From NCBI GenBank assembly GCA_029432795.1, contig JARNMJ010000012.1, forward strand, positions 1 through 64,000: DNA of 64,000 nucleotides. The letters are read 5' to 3'. The first letter of the stretch is position 1; each line of letters opens with the position of its first letter. Made by a program: the position numbers and the translations under genes. This stretch comes from Pontiellaceae bacterium B12219. GTDB taxonomy: Bacteria; Verrucomicrobiota; Kiritimatiellia; Kiritimatiellales; Pontiellaceae. Positions 8,649-15,573 of this stretch are shown one piece after another. A model generated the notes under the pieces. It did not search any database. It was given only the letters and a program-made list of their open reading frames with translations, and had not been told where the DNA came from.

Positions 8649-9938
8649 TTAAAGGGTGTAAGGCGCACGACGGGGACGATCGAGCCATTTGGACGCTTCC
8701 GGATCGCCAAGAATCTCTTCCTTGGAAGGATCCCAGTTAATGGTCCGGTTGAGTCGCTCCGAAATAGCACTGAGATGACAGATGGTTGCCGTACGGTGCC
8801 CGATTTCCACATCGGCAATTGTGCGTTTACGGGTTTTGATGGCATTCAGGAAATTGTCATGATGGCTTTCCGTTGCCCGCAGATGTGTATCAGAAGGATT
8901 CAACGGAAGATTCTTCAGACTGGAGGGATTGGTTTGAAGATCATCACTGCGTCCAACCCCGAGCGAGCCTTTATCGCCATAGAATTCAATCATCGAACCA
9001 AATGTATTTTTCGGGAAATCGCGATAGACGGTTGGACCGTTTTTGTATTTATAGCCCTGACAACCGGAATCGTCATAACCCTTCGGAAAGAAGAAATCCG
9101 GACCGGAATGATCCAGACCGAGCGCCCACTGGATAATGTCATAGTGGTGCGCGCCCCAGTCGCCGTTTTTCCGGGAACCGTATTCCCAATAGCAACGCCA
9201 ACCTCCTCCGTATTCCCCTTTCACACGTTCTGAGTTATACGGGTACCACGGAGTCGGCCCCAGCCACCGGTCATAGTCAAACCCCTTCGGGATCGGTTCC
9301 TCTTCGAGCACCTTTCCTGCAGGGAAACTGCCGAGGCGGGCATAGATCGTATGAATCTTCCCGAGGTAGCCATTGCGGATCAGTTCCACCGCTTTACCAA
9401 ATGAATATGCCGAGCGTTGCTGACTGCCCACCTGCAAAACCGCCCCGTAGCGCCGGCACGCATCGGAAAGCTCACGCCCTTCCTTAATCGTCAGACTCAT
9501 CGGCTTTTCAACATAAACATCTTTTCCCGAGCGGATCGCATCGAGCGAAATCGGGACATGCCAATGATCCGGAGTTATCACAAAACAGGCATCAATATCA
9601 TCCCGTTCCATGATTTTTTCATGTTCGTTGTAACACGCACAGTCCGTGTTTCCATATTTTGAATTAACACGATCCCGGGCCGTCTCGCGTTTTTCAGCAT
9701 GAACATCACACACCGCCAGAATCTGTGTATTTCCCCGATTCAGAATGGTATTAAAATGGCCTCTCATCATCAGACCAAAACCAATCATTCCAAACGTGAT
9801 GCGATTACTCGGCGCGGTATATCCAGCAAATCCCATCGCACTGGAAGGAACCAGAGTCGGCACCGCAAGGGCGGCCGAGCTCAGCGCAGAGGCGCGCAGT
9901 ATATTCCGGCGGGATAGTGTATTTTTTTTAACAGTCAT
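8649..9938 (-). CDS. Tat-exported Gfo/Idh/MocA family oxidoreductase
   Basis: A 429-residue NAD(P)-dependent sugar or inositol dehydrogenase-type enzyme. The N-terminus has a twin-arginine signal (LSRRNILRAS with a hydrophobic stretch), so the folded protein with cofactor is exported. The Rossmann fold shows GMIGFGLMMRG, and the active-site EKP motif is in VYVEKPMSLT. The middle DWGAHHYDIIQWALG carries the usual catalytic-region histidines. Families of this type are abundant in PVC bacteria that degrade complex polysaccharides, but substrate cannot be assigned. It lies downstream of, and in the same direction as, a LacI-type regulator that may control it. Confidence 0.9.
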   Translation of the reverse strand: MTVKKNTLSRRNILRASALSSAALAVPTLVPSSAMGFAGYTAPSNRITFGMIGFGLMMRGHFNTILNRGNTQILAVCDVHAEKRETARDRVNSKYGNTDCACYNEHEKIMERDDIDACFVITPDHWHVPISLDAIRSGKDVYVEKPMSLTIKEGRELSDACRRYGAVLQVGSQQRSAYSFGKAVELIRNGYLGKIHTIYARLGSFPAGKVLEEEPIPKGFDYDRWLGPTPWYPYNSERVKGEYGGGWRCYWEYGSRKNGDWGAHHYDIIQWALGLDHSGPDFFFPKGYDDSGCQGYKYKNGPTVYRDFPKNTFGSMIEFYGDKGSLGVGRSDDLQTNPSSLKNLPLNPSDTHLRATESHHDNFLNAIKTRKRTIADVEIGHRTATICHLSAISERLNRTINWDPSKEEILGDPEASKWLDRPRRAPYTL

Positions 9939-10082
9939 CAGCAGTGCCTTTCATAAATATTCGATACTTCGAGGGTTATAGATATACTTCACCCGCCTCA
10001 AATAAATCTAGTATCGATCAACCGGATACTTGTACAAAATCCGCACCTAAGGCCAAAACACACAAAAACAGATCTGTCTAAA

Positions 10083-11027
10083 TCAGGCGGTCTGGCGAAT
10101 GACCAATCGTCCGGTCAGCATAACCTCTGTTTTTTCATAAGAATCTATCATTACGCCAAATGCCTGTTTCACCAATTCTGTCAACGGTTGCTGAATCGTT
10201 GTGATGGGGGGAATAAACTGAGCAGCCGCCGGAATATCATCAAATCCCACCACAGGCAGTACTTTCCCCGCATTGTGAAGCGCATGCAATGCGCCCATCG
10301 CAATCACATCGGTTGCACAAACCAATGCCACATCATCATCCGAAATGGCCTGTGCCGCCTGCAAACCGGCCTCAAATCCATCGCAGGCCAGATTGTGCCG
10401 ATCCAACATAACCGCCCGGCGTTTGGCTGCATTTTCCAAGGCATGGAAACGCACAGAATGGACAAATAGATTCGAGCCGATGAAATGAATCCGCTTCCAG
10501 CCCCTGGAAATCAGGTAATCGATAATCTGCCCGGCGGCCTGCTTCTCATCAATCGAAACCCGCACCCCCGGTTCCGCCCTGTTTCCATGCCCGATACGCG
10601 CAATCGGCATATCGCTGAAACCGCTCAGCCAGTCGGAAGATTCCGAAGAGCCCAGCACAATCAGCCCATCAATGGCATGTTTATGCAACGGCGCCAGATC
10701 CGACACATCCGGTTGCCGCCCTTTAAATCCGGTAAGCACCAACGAATAATCCTGTTCATGCGCCCGGGCCTGCAGCTTTTCAATAATTGTGCCGAAAAAC
10801 GGGTCGCGAAAATCATACACCACCACCCCGATCGTACGGGAGGACTTGCCCTTCAGCGTCAGCGCCGCAGCACTCGGAACATAGCCCATTTCCTCCGCGG
10901 TTTTCAGCACCTTTGAAATCGTTGCTTCCGCAATGCCGACCTCCCGAGCCTTGCCCGAAAGTACGCGGGAAACCAGCGCAATTGAAACGCCAACGCGTGC
11001 CGCAATCTGTTTTTGACTCACTGCCAT
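10083..11027 (-). CDS. LacI-family transcriptional regulator
   Basis: A 314-residue regulator with the LacI N-terminal helix-turn-helix (QKQIAARVGVSIALVSRVLSG) and hinge helix region (GYVPSAAALTLKGKSSRTIGVVV). A periplasmic-binding-protein-like ligand domain follows, with typical SRGWKRIHFIG and CATDVIAMGALHAL segments. The ligand is probably a sugar or related metabolite. It sits upstream of the Tat oxidoreductase and divergently from the B12 operon. A TGCAA-N5-TTGCA dyad 35 bases upstream could be an autoregulatory operator. Two dispersed palindromes fall in the coding region at 10434 and 10495. Confidence 0.9.
   Translation of the reverse strand: MAVSQKQIAARVGVSIALVSRVLSGKAREVGIAEATISKVLKTAEEMGYVPSAAALTLKGKSSRTIGVVVYDFRDPFFGTIIEKLQARAHEQDYSLVLTGFKGRQPDVSDLAPLHKHAIDGLIVLGSSESSDWLSGFSDMPIARIGHGNRAEPGVRVSIDEKQAAGQIIDYLISRGWKRIHFIGSNLFVHSVRFHALENAAKRRAVMLDRHNLACDGFEAGLQAAQAISDDDVALVCATDVIAMGALHALHNAGKVLPVVGFDDIPAAAQFIPPITTIQQPLTELVKQAFGVMIDSYEKTEVMLTGRLVIRQTA
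10434..10448. repeat. Dispersed palindrome TTCCA-N5-TGGAA
   Basis: Exact copy TTCCAAGGCATGGAA inside the lacI-type gene. Confidence 0.9.
10495..10509. repeat. Dispersed palindrome TTCCA-N5-TGGAA
   Basis: Exact copy TTCCAGCCCCTGGAA inside the lacI-type gene, only 46 bases from the previous copy. Confidence 0.9.
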
Positions 11028-11061
11028 AACTTCACCTCAAATCTTTGAGATCTTGGTTTTC

Positions 11062-11076
11062 TGCAAAAATATTGCA
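11062..11076. promoter_or_regulatory. Candidate LacI-type operator
   Basis: TGCAAAAATATTGCA is a perfect 5+5 dyad upstream of the LacI-type gene. LacI-family operators often have TGNAA / TTNCA half-sites, but the usual central CG is missing. Confidence 0.35.
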
Positions 11077-11102
11077 AGCTTTTCATCCTTCAGGCTCGTC
11101 AC

Positions 11103-11144
11103 ATGTCACGGAACTGCTCACGATCGTGAACAGTTCCGTGACAT
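11103..11144. promoter_or_regulatory. 42-bp near-perfect palindrome between lacI-type gene and exbB
   Basis: Outer arms ATGTCACGGAACTG and CAGTTCCGTGACAT are perfectly complementary. They enclose a second perfect palindrome TCACGATCGTGA with a single mismatched pair (C at 11117, A at 11130) between. It lies 76 bases from the lacI-type start and 81 bases from the exbB start. No T-run follows, so an operator or a leader hairpin is more likely than a terminator. Confidence 0.75.
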
Positions 11145-11167
11145 ACAGCCGAACAGGAGTTGACGCT

Positions 11168-11182
11168 TTCCAACCTCTGGAA
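11168..11182. repeat. Dispersed palindrome TTCCA-N5-TGGAA
   Basis: Exact copy TTCCAACCTCTGGAA in the leader of exbB, 43 bases before the start codon. Confidence 0.9.
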
Positions 11183-11224
11183 AAAAACTTATGTTGCTTG
11201 CTTCAAAAACCCCGGGGATTTCAA

Positions 11225-11851
11225 ATGCTGGAACTCATGTATAAAGGCGGGCCGATCATGTGGCCCTTGCTCGCCTGCTCAGTGGTCGCGCTGGCTGTCA
11301 TCGTCGAACGCACTGTTTTCTGGGTGCAGATTTCCATACGAAAGAATCAGTCCGCCATCAACCGAATCTTCAGCCTCACCGAAAACGGACAGTTCGAAGA
11401 AGCCATCAAAGAAGGCGAAAACTCACCCTGCCTGGTCTGCCGGATTCTCACCGGGGGCCTCGCCCACCGCAACTACGGGCTTGCCCAATCGCTGGAAGCC
11501 GCCGCCCTTTTTGAAATTGAAAAGATGAAGCGTTTTCTATCCGTCCTCGATACCATCATCACCGCCGCCCCCCTGCTCGGCATTCTCGGCACGGTTTCCG
11601 GCATCATCATTTCATTCGACCTTTTGGGCGGAGCCGGCATTGAAGACCCCAAGGCCGTAACCGGCGGTATTGCGCAGGCCCTCATCACCACCGCCGCCGG
11701 GCTGTCCATCGCCATCGCAACCCTTCTTCCCTATAACGCCCTCACCCGCAAAGTTGAAAAAGCAACCCGCTACATTGAACAGCTCGTCACCTGCTACGAA
11801 GTCACCGTCCTTAAAGGTGCCGAGCAAAAGGAATCAATACAGAACACTTAA
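11225..11851 (+). CDS. exbB: ExbB-type proton channel subunit (MotA/TolQ/ExbB family)
   Basis: Inner-membrane channel protein that, with ExbD, couples proton-motive force to TonB. The product is about 208 residues from ATG 11225 (MLELMYKGGPIMWPLLACS), preceded by CGGGGA. The frame is open to 11045, but that would translate the upstream palindromes. One membrane span lies at the N-terminus (WPLLACSVVALAVIV). Two more are in the family core, with TAAPLLGILGTVSGII and the glycine-rich GIAQALITTAAGLSIAIATL. First gene of the exbB-exbD-tonB-btuFDC-cobQ operon. Confidence 0.9.
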   Translation: MLELMYKGGPIMWPLLACSVVALAVIVERTVFWVQISIRKNQSAINRIFSLTENGQFEEAIKEGENSPCLVCRILTGGLAHRNYGLAQSLEAAALFEIEKMKRFLSVLDTIITAAPLLGILGTVSGIIISFDLLGGAGIEDPKAVTGGIAQALITTAAGLSIAIATLLPYNALTRKVEKATRYIEQLVTCYEVTVLKGAEQKESIQNT

Positions 11852-11877
11852 CTATTCTGTATAAAACGTTTGAACTC

Positions 11878-12285
11878 ATGAGACTCAATTCCGGATACGA
11901 AACGAAGAAGGCCCGGGTGGAAATGCTGCCGCTGATTGATGTGGTTTTTCTGCTGTTGGTTTTCTTTATCTACGCCATGGTTTCGATGGTCGTGCACCAC
12001 GGCATCAAAGTGGATCTTCCAAGCGCCGGCACCGCATCCATGGAACAGGACGACTATATCTCCATTTCCATCAATGCCGAAAATCAGTTCTTCCTGAACC
12101 AGGAAGCCATCCCCCCCGAATCCATCGCTCAACAGGTGCTCGCTCTGCGCGGCTCATCGGAAAAGCCGGTTTTCATTGAGGGCGACTCCAAAGCGGACCT
12201 CGGCCGCGCCATCGAATTGCTCGACGACCTGAAAAAAGCCGGAATAGAGGAAATATCCTTCTCGTGCAAAAAAGAAAATCCATAA
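11878..12285 (+). CDS. exbD: ExbD/TolR-type biopolymer transport protein
   Basis: The 135-residue partner of ExbB. It has a short cytoplasmic N-terminus, a single membrane helix with the essential proton-carrying aspartate (LPLIDVVFLLLVFFIY), and a periplasmic domain ending in a FIEGDSKADLGRAIELLDDL pattern typical of ExbD/TolR. It starts 26 bases after exbB and its end overlaps the tonB start by 22 bases. Confidence 0.9.
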   Translation: MRLNSGYETKKARVEMLPLIDVVFLLLVFFIYAMVSMVVHHGIKVDLPSAGTASMEQDDYISISINAENQFFLNQEAIPPESIAQQVLALRGSSEKPVFIEGDSKADLGRAIELLDDLKKAGIEEISFSCKKENP

Positions 12286-12944
12286 TCAATATTCCGTTGC
12301 TTGGCGGAATTATATTATCGATTGCCCTGCACGCTGTCGCCCTCTACAGCCGCGGCATTCAGACGCCCGCCAAGCCGCAATTGGAAGCCGGCCGAACGGT
12401 CGTGCAATTAACCCTTCTGCCCTCCATCGAGAAAAAGGCCGCTCCGCCAGTCAGCCAGCCGGCTCCCGAGCCGCAACCCGAAACAGAAATTGAACCGGAA
12501 CCTCAACCGGAAACACGCCCAGAACCAAGCCCCGCTCCGATACCGGAACCGATTATCGACCCCATCCCGCAACCGAATCCGGAAAATGAACCGATTCAGG
12601 AAACCACCCCCGAACCCGCCGCTGAAGAAAGCGCCGAACAAATCGCCAGCCAGGTCGAAGACAAAGGTGTGCAGATCGAAGCAGCCCCGGTCAGCGGCAT
12701 TCGCGCCACCTACCCCCGTTCTTCCCAGAAACGTGGACATCAGGGCACAGTCACCCTCTCCATTCAGGTGCTGCCCAACGGAAAGGCCGGGCAGGTTAAA
12801 GTCATCACCTCCAGCGGATTCAGTCGCCTCGACGACGCCGCAGTAAAAGCCGCAAAAGAGGCAACGTATATCCCGGCCCAGCAGTTCGGCCGAAACGTCG
12901 AATCCGAATTAATCCAACCCGTAACCTTTAAATTGACCCCATGA
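12264..12944 (+). CDS. tonB: TonB energy transducer
   Basis: A 226-residue TonB-family protein beginning at GTG 12264. It has an N-terminal signal anchor (LLGGIILSIALHAVALYS), then a long proline and glutamate-rich spacer of EP, QP and PEP repeats (about residues 55-125) that spans the periplasm. The C-terminal TonB domain contains TYPRSSQKRGHQGTVTLSIQ and VITSSGFSRLDDAAVKA. It overlaps exbD by 22 bases and btuF by four, pointing to tight coupling. Its location suggests it is dedicated to cobalamin receptors. No TonB-dependent receptor gene is in the window. Confidence 0.9.
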   Translation: MQKRKSIINIPLLGGIILSIALHAVALYSRGIQTPAKPQLEAGRTVVQLTLLPSIEKKAAPPVSQPAPEPQPETEIEPEPQPETRPEPSPAPIPEPIIDPIPQPNPENEPIQETTPEPAAEESAEQIASQVEDKGVQIEAAPVSGIRATYPRSSQKRGHQGTVTLSIQVLPNGKAGQVKVITSSGFSRLDDAAVKAAKEATYIPAQQFGRNVESELIQPVTFKLTP

Positions 12945-13774
12945 TAAAACGAATCCATTTTCTGCTTCTGCTGTTGCTCGCCGGTTGCGGCAAACCGGAG
13001 AAGGCCGAAAGGTCAACGACGGAACCTCAGCGCATTATTTCACTCGCACCGGACATTACCGAAACCGTCTATCAACTCGGGCTCGGCGATAAACTTGTTG
13101 GTGCAACCACCTACTGCACCTACCCCGAGGCCGCGGAGAACCTTCCGAAGGTTGGAGGATTCGGGCAGTACAATTTCGAAGCCATCGTTTCGCTCAGGCC
13201 GGATCTGGTGCTGTTGCACTGGAAATCGGAAGCGGAAAAAACGCGCCTCGACGGCCTCGGCATTCCCTACCTTGAAACCCGGACGGAATATATCGGCGAT
13301 ATTCTCGAATCCATTCATGCAATCGGCGCAACCTGCGGGGCGAGTGATGCCGCCGAAACCTATATTGCGAACGTCAACAAACGCATATCCGACCCACAGA
13401 AGTTTGCGAACCCACCCCGCGTGCTGATCACCTTCAGCGGCGATGCCACCCAGGTCGACCAGATCTATGCCTTCGGCTCAGATTGCCTGCACAACGAACT
13501 GCTGGAATTGGCCGGCGGAACCAACGTGGTTGAAAACAACCTCGCATTTTCCGTGCTCTCCAAAGAAGCCGTAATCCGCCTGAACCCCGACATCATCATC
13601 CAGCTGGCTCCCGGCATGCCCGAACCGGACAATCCTTCCAGCGCCTGGAACTCCTTATCCGGCGTCAACGCCGTAAAAAACAATCGCGTATATGTTCTCA
13701 CCGGAAACTACACCTGCATTCCCGGCCCCCGCTTCATCCAGATTCTCGACGACTTCGAAGAAATAATCCGGTAA
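12941..13774 (+). CDS. btuF: Cobalamin-type ABC transporter substrate-binding lipoprotein
   Basis: A 277-residue periplasmic binding protein of the BtuF/FhuD class. The N-terminus is a lipoprotein signal (LLLLLLAGC), so it is anchored to a membrane. The mature part opens with PQRIISLAPDITETVYQLGL, the signature of the vitamin B12/iron-chelate class III binding fold. The motif VGGFGQYNFEAIVSLRPDLV follows. The cobQ gene downstream favours corrinoid over siderophore as the substrate. It overlaps tonB by ATGA and precedes btuD. Confidence 0.87.
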   Translation: MIKRIHFLLLLLLAGCGKPEKAERSTTEPQRIISLAPDITETVYQLGLGDKLVGATTYCTYPEAAENLPKVGGFGQYNFEAIVSLRPDLVLLHWKSEAEKTRLDGLGIPYLETRTEYIGDILESIHAIGATCGASDAAETYIANVNKRISDPQKFANPPRVLITFSGDATQVDQIYAFGSDCLHNELLELAGGTNVVENNLAFSVLSKEAVIRLNPDIIIQLAPGMPEPDNPSSAWNSLSGVNAVKNNRVYVLTGNYTCIPGPRFIQILDDFEEIIR

Positions 13775-13785
13775 AACAAACCAGC

Positions 13786-14574
13786 ATGAGCAACTCCTTT
13801 ATCCAAATAGAAAGCCTGTCGATCCGCTTTTCAGGAAATGAAATCCTGAAAGGGATTTCGCTGGATATTGACGAAGGCGAATACGTCTCCATCATCGGCC
13901 CCAACGGCGCAGGAAAAACCACGCTCATCAAATGTATGGCCGGGATTTACAGCCATTGGGAAGGCTCGATTCAAATCGATGGCCAAGCCGTTCCAACCCT
14001 TGGAAGCCGCACGCTCGCCAAACTGCAAAGCTATGTCCCGCAGGCCGAAGGTCGGACCAACCCGCTGACGGTCGAGGAGTTCGTGGCCACCGGGCGCTAT
14101 CCCCACCTCTCCGCTTTCACCTCCATGCGGAAAGAAGATTATGAGGCAGTCAATACAGCGCTCGATCGGGCGGGGTTGCTGGCCCTGCGGAAACGCGCCA
14201 TCGCCACCCTCAGCGGCGGCGAACGACAGATGGCCTTCATTGCTGCGGCTCTGGCTCAGGATACCCGCATTCTGTTGCTCGACGAACCCTCCACGTTTCT
14301 CGACTACCGTCATCAGACGAATATTTCCTCCATCCTCAAATCCGCCTGCCGCGATTCCGGCATCACGGTGATTGCGGTGCATCACGACATCAACACCGCC
14401 GCAGCAAGCAGTGACCGGATTCATGCCATTAAAGACGGGCAGATCGTTTTCAGCGGCACCGCCGCAGAAACGACCGATATCCAAACCTTGGAAAAAATAT
14501 ACGATACCAAATTCATCAGCGCCCCTCTACCGGGTCGCGCGCTTCCCCTGGTCTTCACCGGAGACGCCTCATGA
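13786..14574 (+). CDS. btuD: Cobalamin ABC transporter ATP-binding protein
   Basis: A 262-residue ABC ATPase with Walker A GPNGAGKTT, Q-loop SYVPQAEG, signature LSGGERQ, Walker B ILLLDEPST and H-loop AVHHD. It belongs to the FecE/BtuD family that pairs with FecCD permeases. It overlaps the btuC start by four bases. It energises transfer of corrinoid across the inner membrane. A dispersed palindrome at 13991 lies in the coding region and a near-copy at 14479 encodes IQTLE. Confidence 0.9.
   Translation: MSNSFIQIESLSIRFSGNEILKGISLDIDEGEYVSIIGPNGAGKTTLIKCMAGIYSHWEGSIQIDGQAVPTLGSRTLAKLQSYVPQAEGRTNPLTVEEFVATGRYPHLSAFTSMRKEDYEAVNTALDRAGLLALRKRAIATLSGGERQMAFIAAALAQDTRILLLDEPSTFLDYRHQTNISSILKSACRDSGITVIAVHHDINTAAASSDRIHAIKDGQIVFSGTAAETTDIQTLEKIYDTKFISAPLPGRALPLVFTGDAS
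13991..14005. repeat. Dispersed palindrome TTCCA-N5-TGGAA
   Basis: Exact copy TTCCAACCCTTGGAA inside btuD. Confidence 0.9.
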
Positions 14575-15557
14575 ATAAGGGGCCGGTTACGCTGTCGATT
14601 CTATTGGTCTGTGCAATAGCCACACTGATATTGAGTCCGCTCTTCGGCATGGAATTCATTCCGTTTCATGCCACCGGACAGGAATACGAAATTCTCATGG
14701 GCATCCGCCTGCCGCGCGTACTCTGCGCCTTCGCCGCCGGCTCCATGCTGGCTCTCAGCGGCATGGCCTTTCAGGCGCTGTTCCGAAACCCGCTCGCCAC
14801 GCCCTTCACGCTCGGTGTTTCCAGCGGCGCCGCCTTGGGAGCCGCATTGTTTATCCGGTTCGGCATATCCTTTGTCCTCCTCGGCATTTCCGGCACCTCC
14901 ATCGCCGCCTTCATCGGGGCCTTGCTTTCCATTCTGTTGGTCTACGGACTCACCAAATTAAAAGGCGGCTTTTCCACGCCCACGCTGCTGCTCTCCGGCA
15001 TTGCCATCAGCTTTTTCTTTTCCAGTTTAATCCTGTTCATTCAATACATCAGCGGGCTCTCGCACTCGTTCCGCATTGTGCACTGGATGATGGGTACGCT
15101 CTCGACTGCCGACTACACCAACCTGTTTAACCTGCTGCCCTTTCTCGGCATCGGCGGGTTACTGCTTCTATTCCTCCATCGTGAAATGAACCTCTTTATG
15201 GTCGGCGAGGATCTCGCCATCAGCCGCGGCGTAAATACGCGTTTAGTAAAGAAGCTGATCTTTCTGGCGGCCTCGCTGATGGTCGGCGGCGTCGTTGCCA
15301 TCTGCGGCCCCATCGGCTTCATCGGCATGATGTCGCCGCATATCTGCCGGTTGCTGGTCGGTGCGGATCACCGCTACCTCACGCCCGCCACCTTCCTTTT
15401 CGGTGGCATGTTCCTGACATTATGCGACACCTTCACGCGCGTATTCTCCCATTGGAGCGGCGGCGCCGAACTCCCCGTCGGCGTGCTCACCGCCCTGCTC
15501 GGCGGCCCGTTCTTCATTCTTCTGCTTCTCAACCGCAAAGGCGGCCTGGATTTATAA
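14571..15557 (+). CDS. btuC: Cobalamin ABC transporter permease (FecCD family)
   Basis: A 328-residue polytopic inner-membrane permease of the FecCD/BtuC family with about ten hydrophobic segments. The conserved RLPRVLCAFAAGSMLALSG...QALFRNPLATPFTLGVSSGA block is split here only for brevity. The C-terminal IGFIGMMSPHICRLLVGADH contact loop for the ATPase and the closing ELPVGVLTALLGGPFFILLL are also present. It overlaps btuD by ATGA and ends 16 bases before cobQ. Confidence 0.9.
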   Translation: MNKGPVTLSILLVCAIATLILSPLFGMEFIPFHATGQEYEILMGIRLPRVLCAFAAGSMLALSGMAFQALFRNPLATPFTLGVSSGAALGAALFIRFGISFVLLGISGTSIAAFIGALLSILLVYGLTKLKGGFSTPTLLLSGIAISFFFSSLILFIQYISGLSHSFRIVHWMMGTLSTADYTNLFNLLPFLGIGGLLLLFLHREMNLFMVGEDLAISRGVNTRLVKKLIFLAASLMVGGVVAICGPIGFIGMMSPHICRLLVGADHRYLTPATFLFGGMFLTLCDTFTRVFSHWSGGAELPVGVLTALLGGPFFILLLLNRKGGLDL

Positions 15558-15573
15558 AGACAGAATTATTTTT

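Noticed and set aside
11028-11224. Cobalamin riboswitch upstream of the B12 operon
   Set aside because: No B12 box or recognisable core; the space is occupied by the 42-bp palindrome and a dispersed motif copy. A covariance search could overturn this.
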